Assembly: GCA_029216955.1 (NCBI GenBank)
Contig: JANAVB010044017.1
Coordinates: 5,266,734-5,330,733, forward strand
Origin: Iris pallida
Taxonomy: Eukaryota; Streptophyta; Magnoliopsida; Asparagales; Iridaceae
Direction: 5' to 3'
Length of the DNA stretch: 64,000 nucleotides
Shown here: one piece after another, positions 52,095 through 63,540 of the stretch
Layout: every line of letters starts with the position of its first letter
Numbering within the stretch: position 1 is the stretch's first letter
The notes under the pieces: generated by a model
Databases searched by the model: none
What the model was told of the DNA's origin: nothing
What the model saw: only the letters and a program-made list of their open reading frames with translations
Position numbers and translations under genes: made by a program

Positions 52095-54683
52095 TCAACT
52101 TATAACTGCTTCATCCAAAATTCCGAGTTCACGACAAAGGAAATTGAAGCGCTCTTCGGATAATGGCTTAGTAAAGAAATCTGCTAGCTGATGATCAGTG
52201 TCAATAAATTCTAAGTTAATCGTGCCGTTTTGCTGATGATCACGCAAAAAGTGGTGTCTGATCTCAATGTGTTTAGTGCGTGAGTGACAGACAGGGTTCT
52301 TAGTCAAATAAATAGCACTAGGGTTGTCACAGAATATAGGAATATGCATGAAAGATAACTTATAGTCTTCAAGGGTTTGCTTCATCCACAGAATTTGTGC
52401 ACAACAACGCCCAGCTGCTATGTATTCAGCTTCTGTTGTGGATAGTGCGACAGAGTTCTTCTTCTTGCTAAACCAGGAGACTAAAGCCTTTCCTAATAAA
52501 TGACACGTGCCGCTCGTACTTTTACGGTCGACCTTGCATCCAGCGAAGTCAGCATCAGAGTAACCAATAAGGTCAAATGATGTGGACTTGGGATACCATA
52601 GGCCCACTGTAACCGTACCCTTAAGGTATCGAAAGATACGCTTAACAGCGATCATGTGTGATTCCTTAGGATTAGCTTGATATCTAGCACATAGGCAAAC
52701 ACTAAACATGATATCGGAACGACTAGCAGTTAAATAAAGTAAGCTGCCTATCATACCTCGATACTTACGTTGATCAACAGGTTTGCCGCTCTCATCTGGC
52801 TCGAGTTTGGTTGAAGTAGCCATTGGAGTGCTGATTGGTTTGACGTTGTCAAGATCGAACTTCTTCAGCATGTCCTTGGTATACTTCGATTGACAGATGA
52901 AAGTTCCATTAGCCATTTGTTTCACTTGTAGGCCAAGAAAGTAGTTGAGCTCTCCCATCATGCTCATCTCAAATTTTGTCTGCATACACTTGGCAAATTC
53001 TTGACAGAGGGTTTCATCAGTAGACCCAAAAATGATATCATCAACATAGATTTGAATCAACAGAATAGTGTCTTTAAAAGATTTTATAAACAGTGTAGTA
53101 TCAATTTTCCCTTTTGAAAAACCTTTCTCAAGTAAGAAGCTACTTAGCCTTTCATACCAAGCTCTGGGGGCTTGTTTGAGGCCATAAAGCGCTTTCTTTA
53201 GCTTGAACACGTGGTCGGGAAATTTGTGATTTTCAAAGCCAGGAGGTTGTTTCACATAAACTTCCTCCTTAATAAAACCATTCAAGAAAGCACTTTTCAC
53301 ATCCATTTGAAATAATTTAAAGTTTTGAAAATTAGCAAAAGCACAAAGCATCCGAATGGATTCTAGTCTAGCAACAGGAGCATACGTCTCATCGTAGTCG
53401 ATATCTTCCTCTTGGTTGTATCCTTGAGCTACTAGACGTGCTTTGTTACGTGTGACTGAACCATCTTCATTTACTTTGTTTCTAAAAACCCATTTAGTAC
53501 CAATTATCGAGTGATTAACCGGTTTAGGAACGAGTTCCCATACTTGGCTTCTCTCGAATTGGTTGAGTTCTTCTTGCATAGCAGAAATCCAAAATTCATC
53601 ATTAAAAGCTTCAGAAATGTTTTTAGGCTCTACTTGTGAAATGAAGGCAGTGCTAGCAACGGAGTCCCTTAGTGATGATCTAGTAGTTACTCCACGTGAA
53701 ACTTCTCCTATTACTAAATTTTCTGGATGAGAAGGTTTGAAAGAGAATTTCTTAGGCAAACCCTCCAGAGAATCAGTTTCAGTTGAAGTATTCATTGGAG
53801 TAGAAGTTGATGGCTCAACGTCATCATCAAGAGTACTTACTGTACTGTTATCTTCATCAAAAGTCACATTTGTTGACTCTTCCACAATAAGTGAGCGTTT
53901 ATTAAAAACTCTATATCCCTTACTCTTGGTGGCATAACCAAGAAAGATACCATCGTCAGCTTTGGCATCAAATTTGCCTAAGTTGTCTTTGGTGTTAAGG
54001 ATAAAACATCTACAACCAAAAACTTTAAAATAAGAAACATTGGGGGTTCTCCCAAACCAAAGCTCATAGGGTGTTTTTTTCGTAATGGGACGAATCAGCA
54101 CCCTATTCAAAATGTGGCATGCTGTACTGACAGCTTCTGCCCAGAAGTATTTCGAAAGTGAAAATTTATTCAACATGACTCTGGCCATATCGTCGAGAGT
54201 TCTATTCTTCCGCTCCACAACACCATTTTGTTGAGGAGTTCTAGGACAAGAAAATTCATGATCAAAACCATTTGCATTACAAAAATTTTTAAAATCATAA
54301 TTTACGAATTTGCCTCCATGATCACTTCGGATTCGAGTAATCATGTAGCCTTTTTCGTTTTGAACTTTTTTTACAAAAACTTTGAAAACAGAAATAGCAT
54401 CGCTCTTATTAGCGAGAAAGAAAACCCAAGTAAATCTCGAAAAATCATCAACAATAACAAATGCATAAAGTTTGCCACCAAGGCTAGCTATTCTACTAGG
54501 ACCAAATAAATCCATATGAAGTAGTTGTAAGGGTCTAGTAGTACTTACAGAGTTGATGGAATGAAATGAGGATTTAGTTGCCTTGTTTAGTTCACATTCG
54601 GCACATACCGTGTCCTTTTTGAATGTGATATCAGGCAATCCTCTCACTAGCTTCTTGGTAGACAGCCTGGATATAGCATCCAT
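52095..54683 (-). CDS. pol: Cop2 pol: integrase, reverse transcriptase, RNase H
   Basis: An open frame of 862 residues. Integrase: the zinc-region end (LVRGLPDITFKKDTVCAECELNKATKS) and catalytic residues in LLHMDLFGPS, RSDHGGKF and VVERKNR, with the Copia integrase tail (FKVFGCRCFILNTKDNLGKF, GIFLGYATKSKGYRVFNKR). Reverse transcriptase: WISAMQEELNQFERSQVWELV, WVFRNKVNEDGSVTRNKARLVAQGY, LYGLKQAPRAWYE and IYVDDIIFGS. RNase H: GYSDADFAGCKVDRKSTSG, STTEAEYIA, HIEIRHHFLRD, LADFFTKPLSEERF. It lies in the protease frame, which differs from gag. The first Met here is internal, because the protease is encoded upstream in the same frame across one stop. This ORF looks potentially functional apart from that stop. 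Confidence 0.93.
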   Translation of the reverse strand: MDAISRLSTKKLVRGLPDITFKKDTVCAECELNKATKSSFHSINSVSTTRPLQLLHMDLFGPSRIASLGGKLYAFVIVDDFSRFTWVFFLANKSDAISVFKVFVKKVQNEKGYMITRIRSDHGGKFVNYDFKNFCNANGFDHEFSCPRTPQQNGVVERKNRTLDDMARVMLNKFSLSKYFWAEAVSTACHILNRVLIRPITKKTPYELWFGRTPNVSYFKVFGCRCFILNTKDNLGKFDAKADDGIFLGYATKSKGYRVFNKRSLIVEESTNVTFDEDNSTVSTLDDDVEPSTSTPMNTSTETDSLEGLPKKFSFKPSHPENLVIGEVSRGVTTRSSLRDSVASTAFISQVEPKNISEAFNDEFWISAMQEELNQFERSQVWELVPKPVNHSIIGTKWVFRNKVNEDGSVTRNKARLVAQGYNQEEDIDYDETYAPVARLESIRMLCAFANFQNFKLFQMDVKSAFLNGFIKEEVYVKQPPGFENHKFPDHVFKLKKALYGLKQAPRAWYERLSSFLLEKGFSKGKIDTTLFIKSFKDTILLIQIYVDDIIFGSTDETLCQEFAKCMQTKFEMSMMGELNYFLGLQVKQMANGTFICQSKYTKDMLKKFDLDNVKPISTPMATSTKLEPDESGKPVDQRKYRGMIGSLLYLTASRSDIMFSVCLCARYQANPKESHMIAVKRIFRYLKGTVTVGLWYPKSTSFDLIGYSDADFAGCKVDRKSTSGTCHLLGKALVSWFSKKKNSVALSTTEAEYIAAGRCCAQILWMKQTLEDYKLSFMHIPIFCDNPSAIYLTKNPVCHSRTKHIEIRHHFLRDHQQNGTINLEFIDTDHQLADFFTKPLSEERFNFLCRELGILDEAVIS

Positions 54684-55133
54684 GTTGGCATGACTAAGAC
54701 GCTGGTGCCAAAGTAGTCGTTCGTCTTTGTGGGCATATAGACATCTACCTGCATTGTTAGTATTTATAGAAAGATAGAAAATATATATGTTGTCCTCTCT
54801 TTTCCCTTCAAAAGCAATGTCTCCTGTTGACCTATCATAGATGTAGCAACTGTTTTATCCAAAGTTAATATCATATCCATGATCAGCAAGATGACTAATG
54901 CTGAGCAGGTTATGCTTTAACTCGGTCACTAGGCAGACATCCTTTATTACAGGAGAAGGAGGATGACCAATGATACCATTACCTATTATGTGCCCTTTGA
55001 GATTGTTACCGAAGGATACATATCCTTCTTTCTTCATCGATAGTGATGCAAAAAGATTTGCGTCTCCCGTCATATGTCGCAAGCATCCACTATCGAGAAT
55101 CCACTTACTTTCAGTTGAGGAGGGAAGGTCCAC
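54684..55133 (-). pseudogene. pol: Cop2 pol N-terminal part: aspartic protease and start of integrase
   Basis: The frame from 55133 shows SKWILDSGCLRHMTGD, with the protease catalytic DSG intact, and ends KHNLLSISHLADHGYDINFG at a TAA (54855). The same frame then continues through NNAGRCLYAHKDERLLWHQRLSHANMDAISRL into the pol ORF. The protease overlaps the last codons of gag in another frame, so a frameshift is needed to make Gag-Pol. The TAA at 54855 is probably a recent inactivating mutation. Confidence 0.85.
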
Positions 55134-57231
55134 CTACATCAAGAGTAGATATGACCTTTGGTACCCGAGTTCTTGAGGGTCCTGAATAGTTAGTCTTTGG
55201 AAACCAAGCATATATCTTTTTATCTACAAGTCTTCTAACTTTGCACTGTGGTGAGATGTGTCCATGTGATCCACAGTAAGTATAGATAGCATTCTTATTT
55301 ATACTAGGAGCATGAGAATAATATCTATAAGCAACAGGATGAGGATGAACATGATGTGAAGAGTTAGCATGGTGATGATGATTATGCATAGAATGAGTGG
55401 CATGGTGATGGTGTATATGAGGCATATCATGATGGTATTGTCTATGATGTGTGACATGCTGATATTGTCTATATGGCATGGCATGATGATTTCGTCTATA
55501 TGGCATATGATGATCTTGTCTATATGGCATTGCATGATGATCTTGTCTATATGGCATGGCATGATGATTCCTATGTGTGGAGTGATATTGATTGTGTCTT
55601 TGTGCATGATGATTGTGTACTGAGTGAGAATTATTCTTACGTGCACGTGGTTTGTGAAAGTTTGTGTATATAAATGCATGGTTATGTGCTGTATGAGAAT
55701 GACGTGGTTGACTAGCATGAGTGGTGTTGTGTCCATGTGATTGGGTTGGAGGTTGAACAACCTGTTTACCCAATTTGGTTTCTAATCTTTTAGAAACAGC
55801 TTGCAGTTCATCAACCTTAATATTTAAGCCATATATCTTAGTCATGGAAATCTTGTGTCTACTCTTTTCTTCAGCAGGCAACGTGTTGAGTGTAGTGATT
55901 TCTTGAGTTTGTTGCTCAATACGTGCTTCAGCATCATGTAAACTTAATTTAAGCTTGGATACTTCATCAGTGTCATTAGTGGGTGTCGTGTTTCTAACAT
56001 TATCAAGAAGTAAGAAAATTCTTTGTATCTCATCTTCAAGACTTTTGATTTTGTCCTTGGCATGTTTGTATTTACCGATGACCTTTTTGTGATCATCGAG
56101 TAAATCAGTAAAAGCATCGCCAAGTTCATCAAAAAAGAAGTCATCTAGAGTTTCGTTAGATACCTTGTTGGAAGTTGCCATTAGGCACACATTTGCTGTA
56201 TCTTGAGGAGAGCCTTTTTCTTCCTCGGAGTCACTCGCTTCACTTTCATGCCAAATTCCTGTGTTGGCATATTTCTTTGATGAGTTCTTTTTGTATGGCT
56301 TCTCATAGCGGTTGCTCTTCTTCAAGAATGGGCAGTCTTTTCGGACATGTCCAGTCTTCTTGCAACCGTAACAGGTTGGCTCTTCTTCATCATCTTCTTG
56401 TGAATCCTTCTTCCTTCGATTGAAGCGAAGGAATTTTCTGAAGTTGCGAACCATGAGAGCTTGGTCTTCATCATCCGAGTTATCGTCTTCGGTCTCATCG
56501 TGATCAGCCCTTCGTCGATGAGCTTTGAGTGCGATCTCCCTGGTCTTCGGAGCAGGCTCTTCGAAGTCCTTGAGGTCAAGCTCGTGAGTCATGAGCTTAC
56601 CCATCAAGGTCTCCATTGACATTAATGTGAGATCGTTTCCTTCTATGATGGCCGTCACCTTAGGGTTCCAAATCTTTGGCAACCCTCTGAGTAACTTACG
56701 AATCTTCTCGTGGTTTGAGTACTGCTTACCAAGCGAGGATAGAGGATTGATGATGTCGAGGAATCTTGTAAACATTTGAGTGATCGTCTCATTTGGCTTC
56801 ATCTTGAAGGCTTCGTATTCTTGAGTGAGACGGCTTATTTTAGATTCCTTGACTTGTGTGGTTCCCTCATGCATCACTTCTAGAAGTCTCCATACTTTAT
56901 GAGCAGTGGTGCATGTGGAGACCCTGTTGAATTCATTCCTGTCTATAGCACAGAATAAAGCATTAATAGCCCTAGCATCTAGACTTGCCTGTTTCTTCTC
57001 TTCGACAGAATATTTGTCGTGTGGTTTCTCAATGAGGTCACCATCGACAACTATCCTGACGGGCTTTTTGTAACCGTCAGTGACGATAGTCCACAGGTCA
57101 AAGTCTAGAGACTTAAGATAGAAGCTCATCCTTGTTTTCCAATATGTATAGTTAGTTCCATCAAATAGGGGAGGCCTATGAGTGGACTGACCTTCACCAT
57201 GATTGGAAATCAAGGATTGTGTGGTTGCCAT
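55111..57231 (-). CDS. gag: Cop2 gag, 706 aa, with His-rich repeat domain
   Basis: It begins MATTQSLISNHGEGQSTHRPPLFDGTNYTYWKTRM, typical of Sirevirus Gag. The UBN2-like capsid region runs to about residue 230. An acidic and basic hinge leads to a zinc knuckle (CYGCKKTGHVRKDC, about 287-300). A predicted coiled coil lies at about 370-470 (KYKHAKDKIKSLEDEIQRIF; LSLHDAEARIEQQTQEITTL). Next come a His-rich tandem region (about 537-620, repeats of HHAMPYRQD) and a degenerate second knuckle (YTYCGSHGHISPQC) in which the first Cys is Tyr. The protein is twice as long as Cop1 Gag, which lacks everything after the first knuckle. The frame is fully open. It lies two codon-lengths of DNA from a clean tRNA-Met site region and would form the virus-like particle. 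Confidence 0.92.
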   Translation of the reverse strand: MATTQSLISNHGEGQSTHRPPLFDGTNYTYWKTRMSFYLKSLDFDLWTIVTDGYKKPVRIVVDGDLIEKPHDKYSVEEKKQASLDARAINALFCAIDRNEFNRVSTCTTAHKVWRLLEVMHEGTTQVKESKISRLTQEYEAFKMKPNETITQMFTRFLDIINPLSSLGKQYSNHEKIRKLLRGLPKIWNPKVTAIIEGNDLTLMSMETLMGKLMTHELDLKDFEEPAPKTREIALKAHRRRADHDETEDDNSDDEDQALMVRNFRKFLRFNRRKKDSQEDDEEEPTCYGCKKTGHVRKDCPFLKKSNRYEKPYKKNSSKKYANTGIWHESEASDSEEEKGSPQDTANVCLMATSNKVSNETLDDFFFDELGDAFTDLLDDHKKVIGKYKHAKDKIKSLEDEIQRIFLLLDNVRNTTPTNDTDEVSKLKLSLHDAEARIEQQTQEITTLNTLPAEEKSRHKISMTKIYGLNIKVDELQAVSKRLETKLGKQVVQPPTQSHGHNTTHASQPRHSHTAHNHAFIYTNFHKPRARKNNSHSVHNHHAQRHNQYHSTHRNHHAMPYRQDHHAMPYRQDHHMPYRRNHHAMPYRQYQHVTHHRQYHHDMPHIHHHHATHSMHNHHHHANSSHHVHPHPVAYRYYSHAPSINKNAIYTYCGSHGHISPQCKVRRLVDKKIYAWFPKTNYSGPSRTRVPKVISTLDVGGPSLLN

Positions 57232-57272
57232 GGATCAGCTCTTAGGATGTTAGTCCTTATAAAGAGAACAGA

Positions 57273-57284
57273 GCTCTGATACCA
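57273..57284 (-). other. Cop2 primer binding site (tRNA-Met)
   Basis: The minus strand reads TGGTATCAGAGC, the exact initiator tRNA-Met complement, two bases from the LTR. Confidence 0.94.
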
Positions 57285-57286
57285 AT

Positions 57287-58232
57287 TGAAGAATAGTTTG
57301 GCAACTCTAGAGGGGGGTGAATAGAGTATATATATAAAAATGACCAATTAAAAATAACTCTTTCACCAATAATAAATAATCAGAGTAAAGTGCGGAAAAT
57401 AAAAGGAGATCAAAAGAGCATACGCAAACACAGCAATTTTAACCTGGTTTCCCTCGTGGAGGACTAGTCCAGGCCTGAGAACTCTAGCTCAGGATTCAAA
57501 TCCACTATTTGTGAAATAGTAGTTTACAACCGTGTCTTTACTTCAGAAGAGCACGTCAACTTCTAACAGAGGATCGCAGTGGCGATTTGCTTGGAATTGT
57601 CCAAGCGACTTCTTCAACTCTTGCACAAGAATCCTAACTGAGAGATGCTGAGCACTCGAGACTTAGGAGGCTTATGGCTAGTAGATGGGAAGGATATGGC
57701 TTATTTGAGCTTATAAGAGAGAAGAGAAGAGAAGATTGGATAGATTGGAATGAGAGAATTCATGCCCTATTTATAGTATTTTTATAGGCAGAATTCGGCC
57801 AGAATTCGGGTAGGAAAATTCAAATATTTGGCCGTTGGACAACTAGCAACCAGCTAACCCTAAAATTAGGGTTCCTGATTTCTAGGGGACAGAGTTCGGC
57901 CCGAACTCTGTGTGGAGGCAGAGTTCGGCCCGAACTCTGTCTCCAGAGCACAGAATGGTTCAAAGGGGACCATTTGGGAATTTCTGGTTTGGTGGAGCTT
58001 TGGGATTTTTGGGTAGACTATAGTCTAAGTTTCAAGAGCTCAGCATGACTCAGATTACATTAGTCTAGACTCAAAGAAAGTGTAAAATACAGACTCGAAT
58101 CAACTGAGACACGGAAGCTGAGCTGTCTTCTGTCTTGAGCTTAATGTAGACGTCGTGTGTCGTATTGAATTATTACAGATATTATTTAGTCAATATTGTC
58201 AATATTTGGTTGACTGTGACTTTGTGTCAACA
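57287..58232 (-). repeat. Cop2 5' LTR
   Basis: Same length as the 3' LTR. TATAAATA is at 57768-57775 on the minus strand, with palindromes at 57890-57910 and 57919-57939 upstream of it. Confidence 0.94.
57768..57775 (-). promoter_or_regulatory. TATA box of Cop2 5' LTR
   Basis: TATAAATA on the minus strand, the functional promoter position for the genomic RNA. Confidence 0.7.
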
Positions 58233-58237
58233 GATAA
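58233..58237. repeat. Cop2 target site duplication, right copy
   Basis: GATAA, identical to the left copy. Confidence 0.92.
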
Positions 58238-60160
58238 TTCTTGATAGTGGCCCTTCGTGAGGCACTCTTGACATGATAAGTAACCCGACATAACATGATA
58301 ATCTTGGACGCTGTTGCGACAGCTACCTGGACTTGCTAAGTAACTCTTGTCTTGACACCGTGGTTGATTCTCTTAGTTGTGCCTGTACAAGCTACATGTC
58401 CCATCTTGTATCATGCCTAGGACATAGATTCCTGATTACCACGGTCAGGGATTCATACTGAATCTGACTAGGATAATAACTAGATTGATCAAGTAGTTCA
58501 TAAAGAGATTTCCCAACTACAGGCAGTCTCGTTATCTGGGCACTTTAACAGCACGAGAAGTGGGTACGTCCAGCCTACGCCGTAGTGTCGGTGGTAGAAC
58601 GATGTCCTAGGTCACAACATCTAACAATATAACCATACTTGTACAATGATATACGCTCCAAAAGGAGGATAATATAAAGGTACAACTCAATCACAGAATC
58701 TAAGATGGAATAAAGAGATTAAAAAAATGGATAATCGTCTCAACTGAGAACTACAACTGAAAGAAATAAGTTTGGATGTTCAAAACAACATCAAAATCTA
58801 ATTAACTGAAAGTACATCTTAATACAAAACAATCTAAGTAAGAAACTAGTCTAGAAGTCCAACTAGACATTGAGCAAGTCCTCAGCAACTGCTGGATCCT
58901 CCTGAGGGTCCAAGTCGCCGCTGTCATCTAAGCCGGTACCATAATATGTAGTGCAGAACTCCTCATCATCACCTGTAATATTTTTAACAGTCCAATCAGG
59001 ACGAAAACGAGCACAATACATGTCAGGCAGTTAATATCTTGACAGGAAATATAAAGCATGTGATAGATTAAGATACATAAAATGCTGTAAGAAATAAGCA
59101 TGAAAAGAAAGAGAGAAACTGATAAAGGAAGCTATCTATATATGATCATAGAGAACTGTAAGTGACTATGTGATTTAGAGTATAAGATAGACATGTGAAC
59201 AGCTTGATTTGCACATGATTACACTAAAGAGTTTGTACATGATTACACTACTTTGGAATTGTTTACATGACTATTTCTACTCCCCCATGCCCCAATCAAT
59301 ACAGAAGGATCTCGACAGGTTATGTTATTGTACATGATAGTTTATACATGAAGCTCATGAGATCATGAGAGCACATGAGTGTAAATGAATAATTCGAGTC
59401 CATGAAATACATGATGTTCGTGAAAAGCACATGACATGATGTATTAGATGAACCCGCGGGGGATAACATCTCATGTATAGATCCATATAGTACTAACCCG
59501 TGATAATTTCGTGTCAGCATCAAGTAAATTAAACTATGACAAGAATATAATTACTAACAAGTATGAAATGGTCAGAGAATGTACTCGCCTGGTATCTCGA
59601 CTGCCTGATGAGAATAAGAGTCCGAACTGGAGTATCTGAATCCTATTTAGAACAAACATAGGTTACAAAGTGTCTAATATGAAATAGATAAAGTCTACAA
59701 TGCATTCTAAATGATTCTAGGTCCTTCTAGGTCAAAGTCAACCCTTCGTCAACTCTGGTCAAACATGGTCAACTATAAGTTAACTAGTCCTCTACCAAAT
59801 TTTAGGTCAAACACAAGTTATCAAGTCATTCCAAGTCCCTTTGAGTCGATTTGGATCAAATTTGACTCAAAGTTGACTTTTGTCAACTTGGTGAACTTGT
59901 TAGTCAACTCGGCCAATTTAGGCTCATTGGGTCAATCCTAAACTGATTCATTAACCCTTAGACTATATCCTAAAGCAATCAAAATATATCCCTATATATA
60001 TATTCATACATTACTTACAATATGTATATGCATATATACATATACACACATAAACATAGGCTTGAAAGGGAAAGGAAAGAGAGTGTGTGCGTGTGTGTTG
60101 TGTGAAGGAGCCGCTGTTTTAGGTTCAAAATCTGAGAATGAAAAACAAAATCTCTCAACT
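58238..60160. other. Unassigned DNA right of Cop2
   Basis: No gene is supported. It continues the host repeat of 48291-48530 and has a dense cluster of GGTCAA/GTCAAC words at 59725-59940. The minus strand around 58980-58860 reads CAGGTGATGATGAGGAGTTC-like text that may be part of an LTR. Confidence 0.4.
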
Positions 60161-60167
60161 CTCTCTC

Positions 60168-60820
<653 letters not shown>

Positions 60821-60823
<3 letters not shown>

Positions 60824-62326
60824 CTCCGGCGGCCGGGTGGTTTGGCTGGCCGGCCGGCCTCCTTGGCCCGGCCGCCGCCCCCCTCTTCTTCATTATCCCC
60901 ATCGGAGGCCCCCTTTCCCCCCCTCCTCGTCTCCCCAGTCTGCTGTCCGCCCGGCCTCCGCTGATGGGGGTTTCAGCCGTCCTGTTCTCCTCGCCGGGCT
61001 TCGCCTGGATCCCGCCCGCCTGGGCTCCGTGGGATCCTCCTCGGCGCCGTCGTCTTTCCCGCAGGCGCCGCCCTCGGCGCTGCTGGCGTCGCCGTTATCG
61101 GCGACATCCGGCTCCCTCCCTCCCATCCAGGCCCTCACCTCCTACCTCCGACTTGGCTGCATCCGCCCAGGACGGCTTGGCCGTGCTTGTCGAGGCTCCC
61201 CTCCCCTCCGTCTTGGCTGGGACCGCCCAGGATTCTGCCATCGCGGTGGCCCCCATCTCGGCCCCTACCGCCAGGACCTCCCCCGCCCCCCTCCTCGCGG
61301 TGGTGCCCACCCCTTCGGTCGTGGCCTCTCGCTCCTCCCTGCGGTGGCCTAACTCGGCCACCTCCTCCCTCGCCCCCCCGTCCCCCGGCGGCGGGTGGCC
61401 AAACTCAGCCTTTTCCTCCCTCGCCTCCACTATTTCCCCCCTCCAGCGACGGCGTTGGCCTCGTCGATGCCGTTGGCCCCCTCTTCTCTCCTCCCCATCC
61501 TTCCCCCCCTCCGGCGATCTCTCCGGCTACGGCCGGAGGGCACTCCCCCTCTCGGGAGGTAGCCGACCCCCCGTCCTCCGGAGGACGACCCCGCTCACCC
61601 CTCAACCCTCCCTCCCTCCCCTTGTCCCCGCCCTCCCTCCCCCCCTGTCCCCTCTCTCTCTCCCTCCTTCCCTCCCCCCTCCCTCCCGGCCGAGTCTCTC
61701 CAGGCCGGTCCACCGCCGGAGCCCCCCTGGCTCCTGGCGACGCGTCTGGCTCCCTCCGGGCCATTCCCTCCTCCCCCTCCGTCCCCCCCCCCGTCCCCCC
61801 CGGACTCCCCTTCCCGGAGCGGCTTCCCCTCCACCTACTCCGGCCGACGTCTTCTATTGGGGGCCCGTGCCCCCCGATCCGCGTGTCCCTCGGGCCGCCC
61901 CCACCTCGGGCCACTCCCCCGCTCGGGCAGCGCGCCCCTTGGCTTCCGCGCCAGCCTTAGGCTGCGCGCCCGCTCCACCCCATCCCTAGGGCCCTGCGCC
62001 AACCCACGTGAGGACATAGGTTTTCAAAATTTGAAATTCAAATTTTGAATTTCCTGAAAAAAAATTATTTTTTCTTCGGCCACGTGTCCTTCCCATGGGG
62101 CAGCCTGTGTGCCTGCACGCTTTCCTATGCACACTTTCCCCCTCGGGTTTCGTGCGACGGTTCGAAATCGGGTCTCGTATTTTCTATTTCTGTTTAGTTT
62201 GATGTATTCTGGTACCACCTGTGTTTTAGGAGCCCGTTTTGAGTTTTGTTGGCTCCACAACTGCTGTAATGCACTTTTTGAGCCTCCTTTCCTTTTCAAT
62301 AAAAATTTTCTTTTGAAAAAAAAAAA
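60821..62326 (+). mobile_element. GC-rich LINE-like insertion with poly(A) tail
   Basis: It begins sharply (GGCCTCCGGCGGCC) after (TA)n and ends TTCAATAAAAATTTTC followed by a run of 11 A, then (TA)n again. That end resembles plant L1 3' ends. The first 1.2 kb is very GC-rich and gives Pro/Ser/Arg-rich ORFs on both strands (up to 341 codons, 60964-61989). No RT or endonuclease motif is present, so it is 5'-truncated, internally deleted or non-autonomous. Confidence 0.55.
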
Positions 62327-63540
62327 TATATATATATAGAGAGAGAGAGAGAGATGTAAAGAGCTATATATATAACATATGGTAGTATCACTTGAAAGTA
62401 AAAAATAGAGATTAATACCAACAAGATCAGAATCTAATTAACATAATATATACTCAGAAATCTAATTTAATTCTCAGAATAAATCAATTTATAACAAAAT
62501 CAATTCAAAATATATATATCAACCGAACCCGAAAACCCAACTCAATCCTCAAAACGCACAATACTCAACTAGAACCCATAAAACTTGGCAAACACAAAGG
62601 TGTATACGTGTGTTACGTGCTCGGGTACTCACGGGGTCGAACCCGTGTCCATATCGTGTCTACGGAGTGCGTATCGGAGAAACCCGAATACACGTGTATT
62701 GACAAGTGTACGTGTATGTGGGTTTCGCTCGATTGAATGCCGTACGCAACACGAAGAGCCTCGTGCTCGTGCATGTAGCTAGGTGGTGTCCAGGTCTAGG
62801 TCTAGGATACACTGACATGGCACCACGTCGCGTCCATGTGTCGCAGGACACGCGAACCCGCGCAGCTGTGCGCGCGTGCGCGGCCTTGTGGGCGCATGTC
62901 GATCCCCGTGGCTCGCGATACGAGCCACGTCGTATCCCGGGGTTGGGTCCCTGGGTACCCTAGGTATAGGGCTTCGTGCTCTTATTCCTGGAATGGGTCC
63001 TCGTCGTGTCGTATTCACGTACGGAGGCCGTATTAGCGGCAAATTCTGGCACATGCACAGTGCTGGCTGAACCGTGCGCGTTGCATTTCTCCGCATAGTC
63101 TCCATAAAATGTCATAAAATTTTACGAGCATGTGGGCTGAGGTTGCCCCCAAGCGTCCATAAAATTTCACGCAAAACGAAGTCCTGTGCGTCGAATTACG
63201 ACGCTCGAACAGCAGGGCATGTACGGGGCCGTGCACGGGCCTCGTGCACGCGTGTCCGTGTCCGTGTCCGATTCGGACACTAAAATTGTGTCGAATCAAG
63301 ACCCTTCTTCACGAAAGTTATTTTGAATCTTAACAACAATAAATTCGTGAAAACTAAGTCAAAAAATACCAAATTTTAGGTCTAAGTAGCATTTCGTCAA
63401 ACACGTGTTCCATAGGACCGACACGTATCCGATACGGCTATCAAACGAATACAAAAACCTGCCAAACTTCATGCACAGGTCCGGGGTACATATATGGATG
63501 CATCTATGAAGAAAAATTGGAAATAACAAGTGTTTAGAGG
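62327..63540. other. Unassigned DNA, CpG-rich middle
   Basis: (TA)n/(GA)n to about 62355, AT-rich DNA to about 62580, then CGTGT-rich text with repeated GTGTCC/GTGTACG words to about 63300. Small ORFs are in conflicting frames. No gene is supported. Confidence 0.45.

Larger units (their letters stand above)
48531..58232 (-). mobile_element. Cop2: Sirevirus-type Ty1/copia element, full length
   Basis: About 9.7 kb with 946-bp LTRs that differ at about 15 positions by eye, a GATAA duplication, a perfect tRNA-Met primer site, gag, pol and an extra 3' ORF. Several polypurine-like GGGGGAGCT copies stand before the 3' LTR. A Sirevirus-type Gag start, palindromes in the LTR and repeated polypurine tracts are known Sirevirus traits. 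It carries only a few stops, so the insertion is recent. Confidence 0.95.

Noticed and set aside
62620..62665. tRNA-like GGTCGAACCC segment
   Set aside because: Only a T-arm-like word; no acceptor stem, D-arm or anticodon arm around it.
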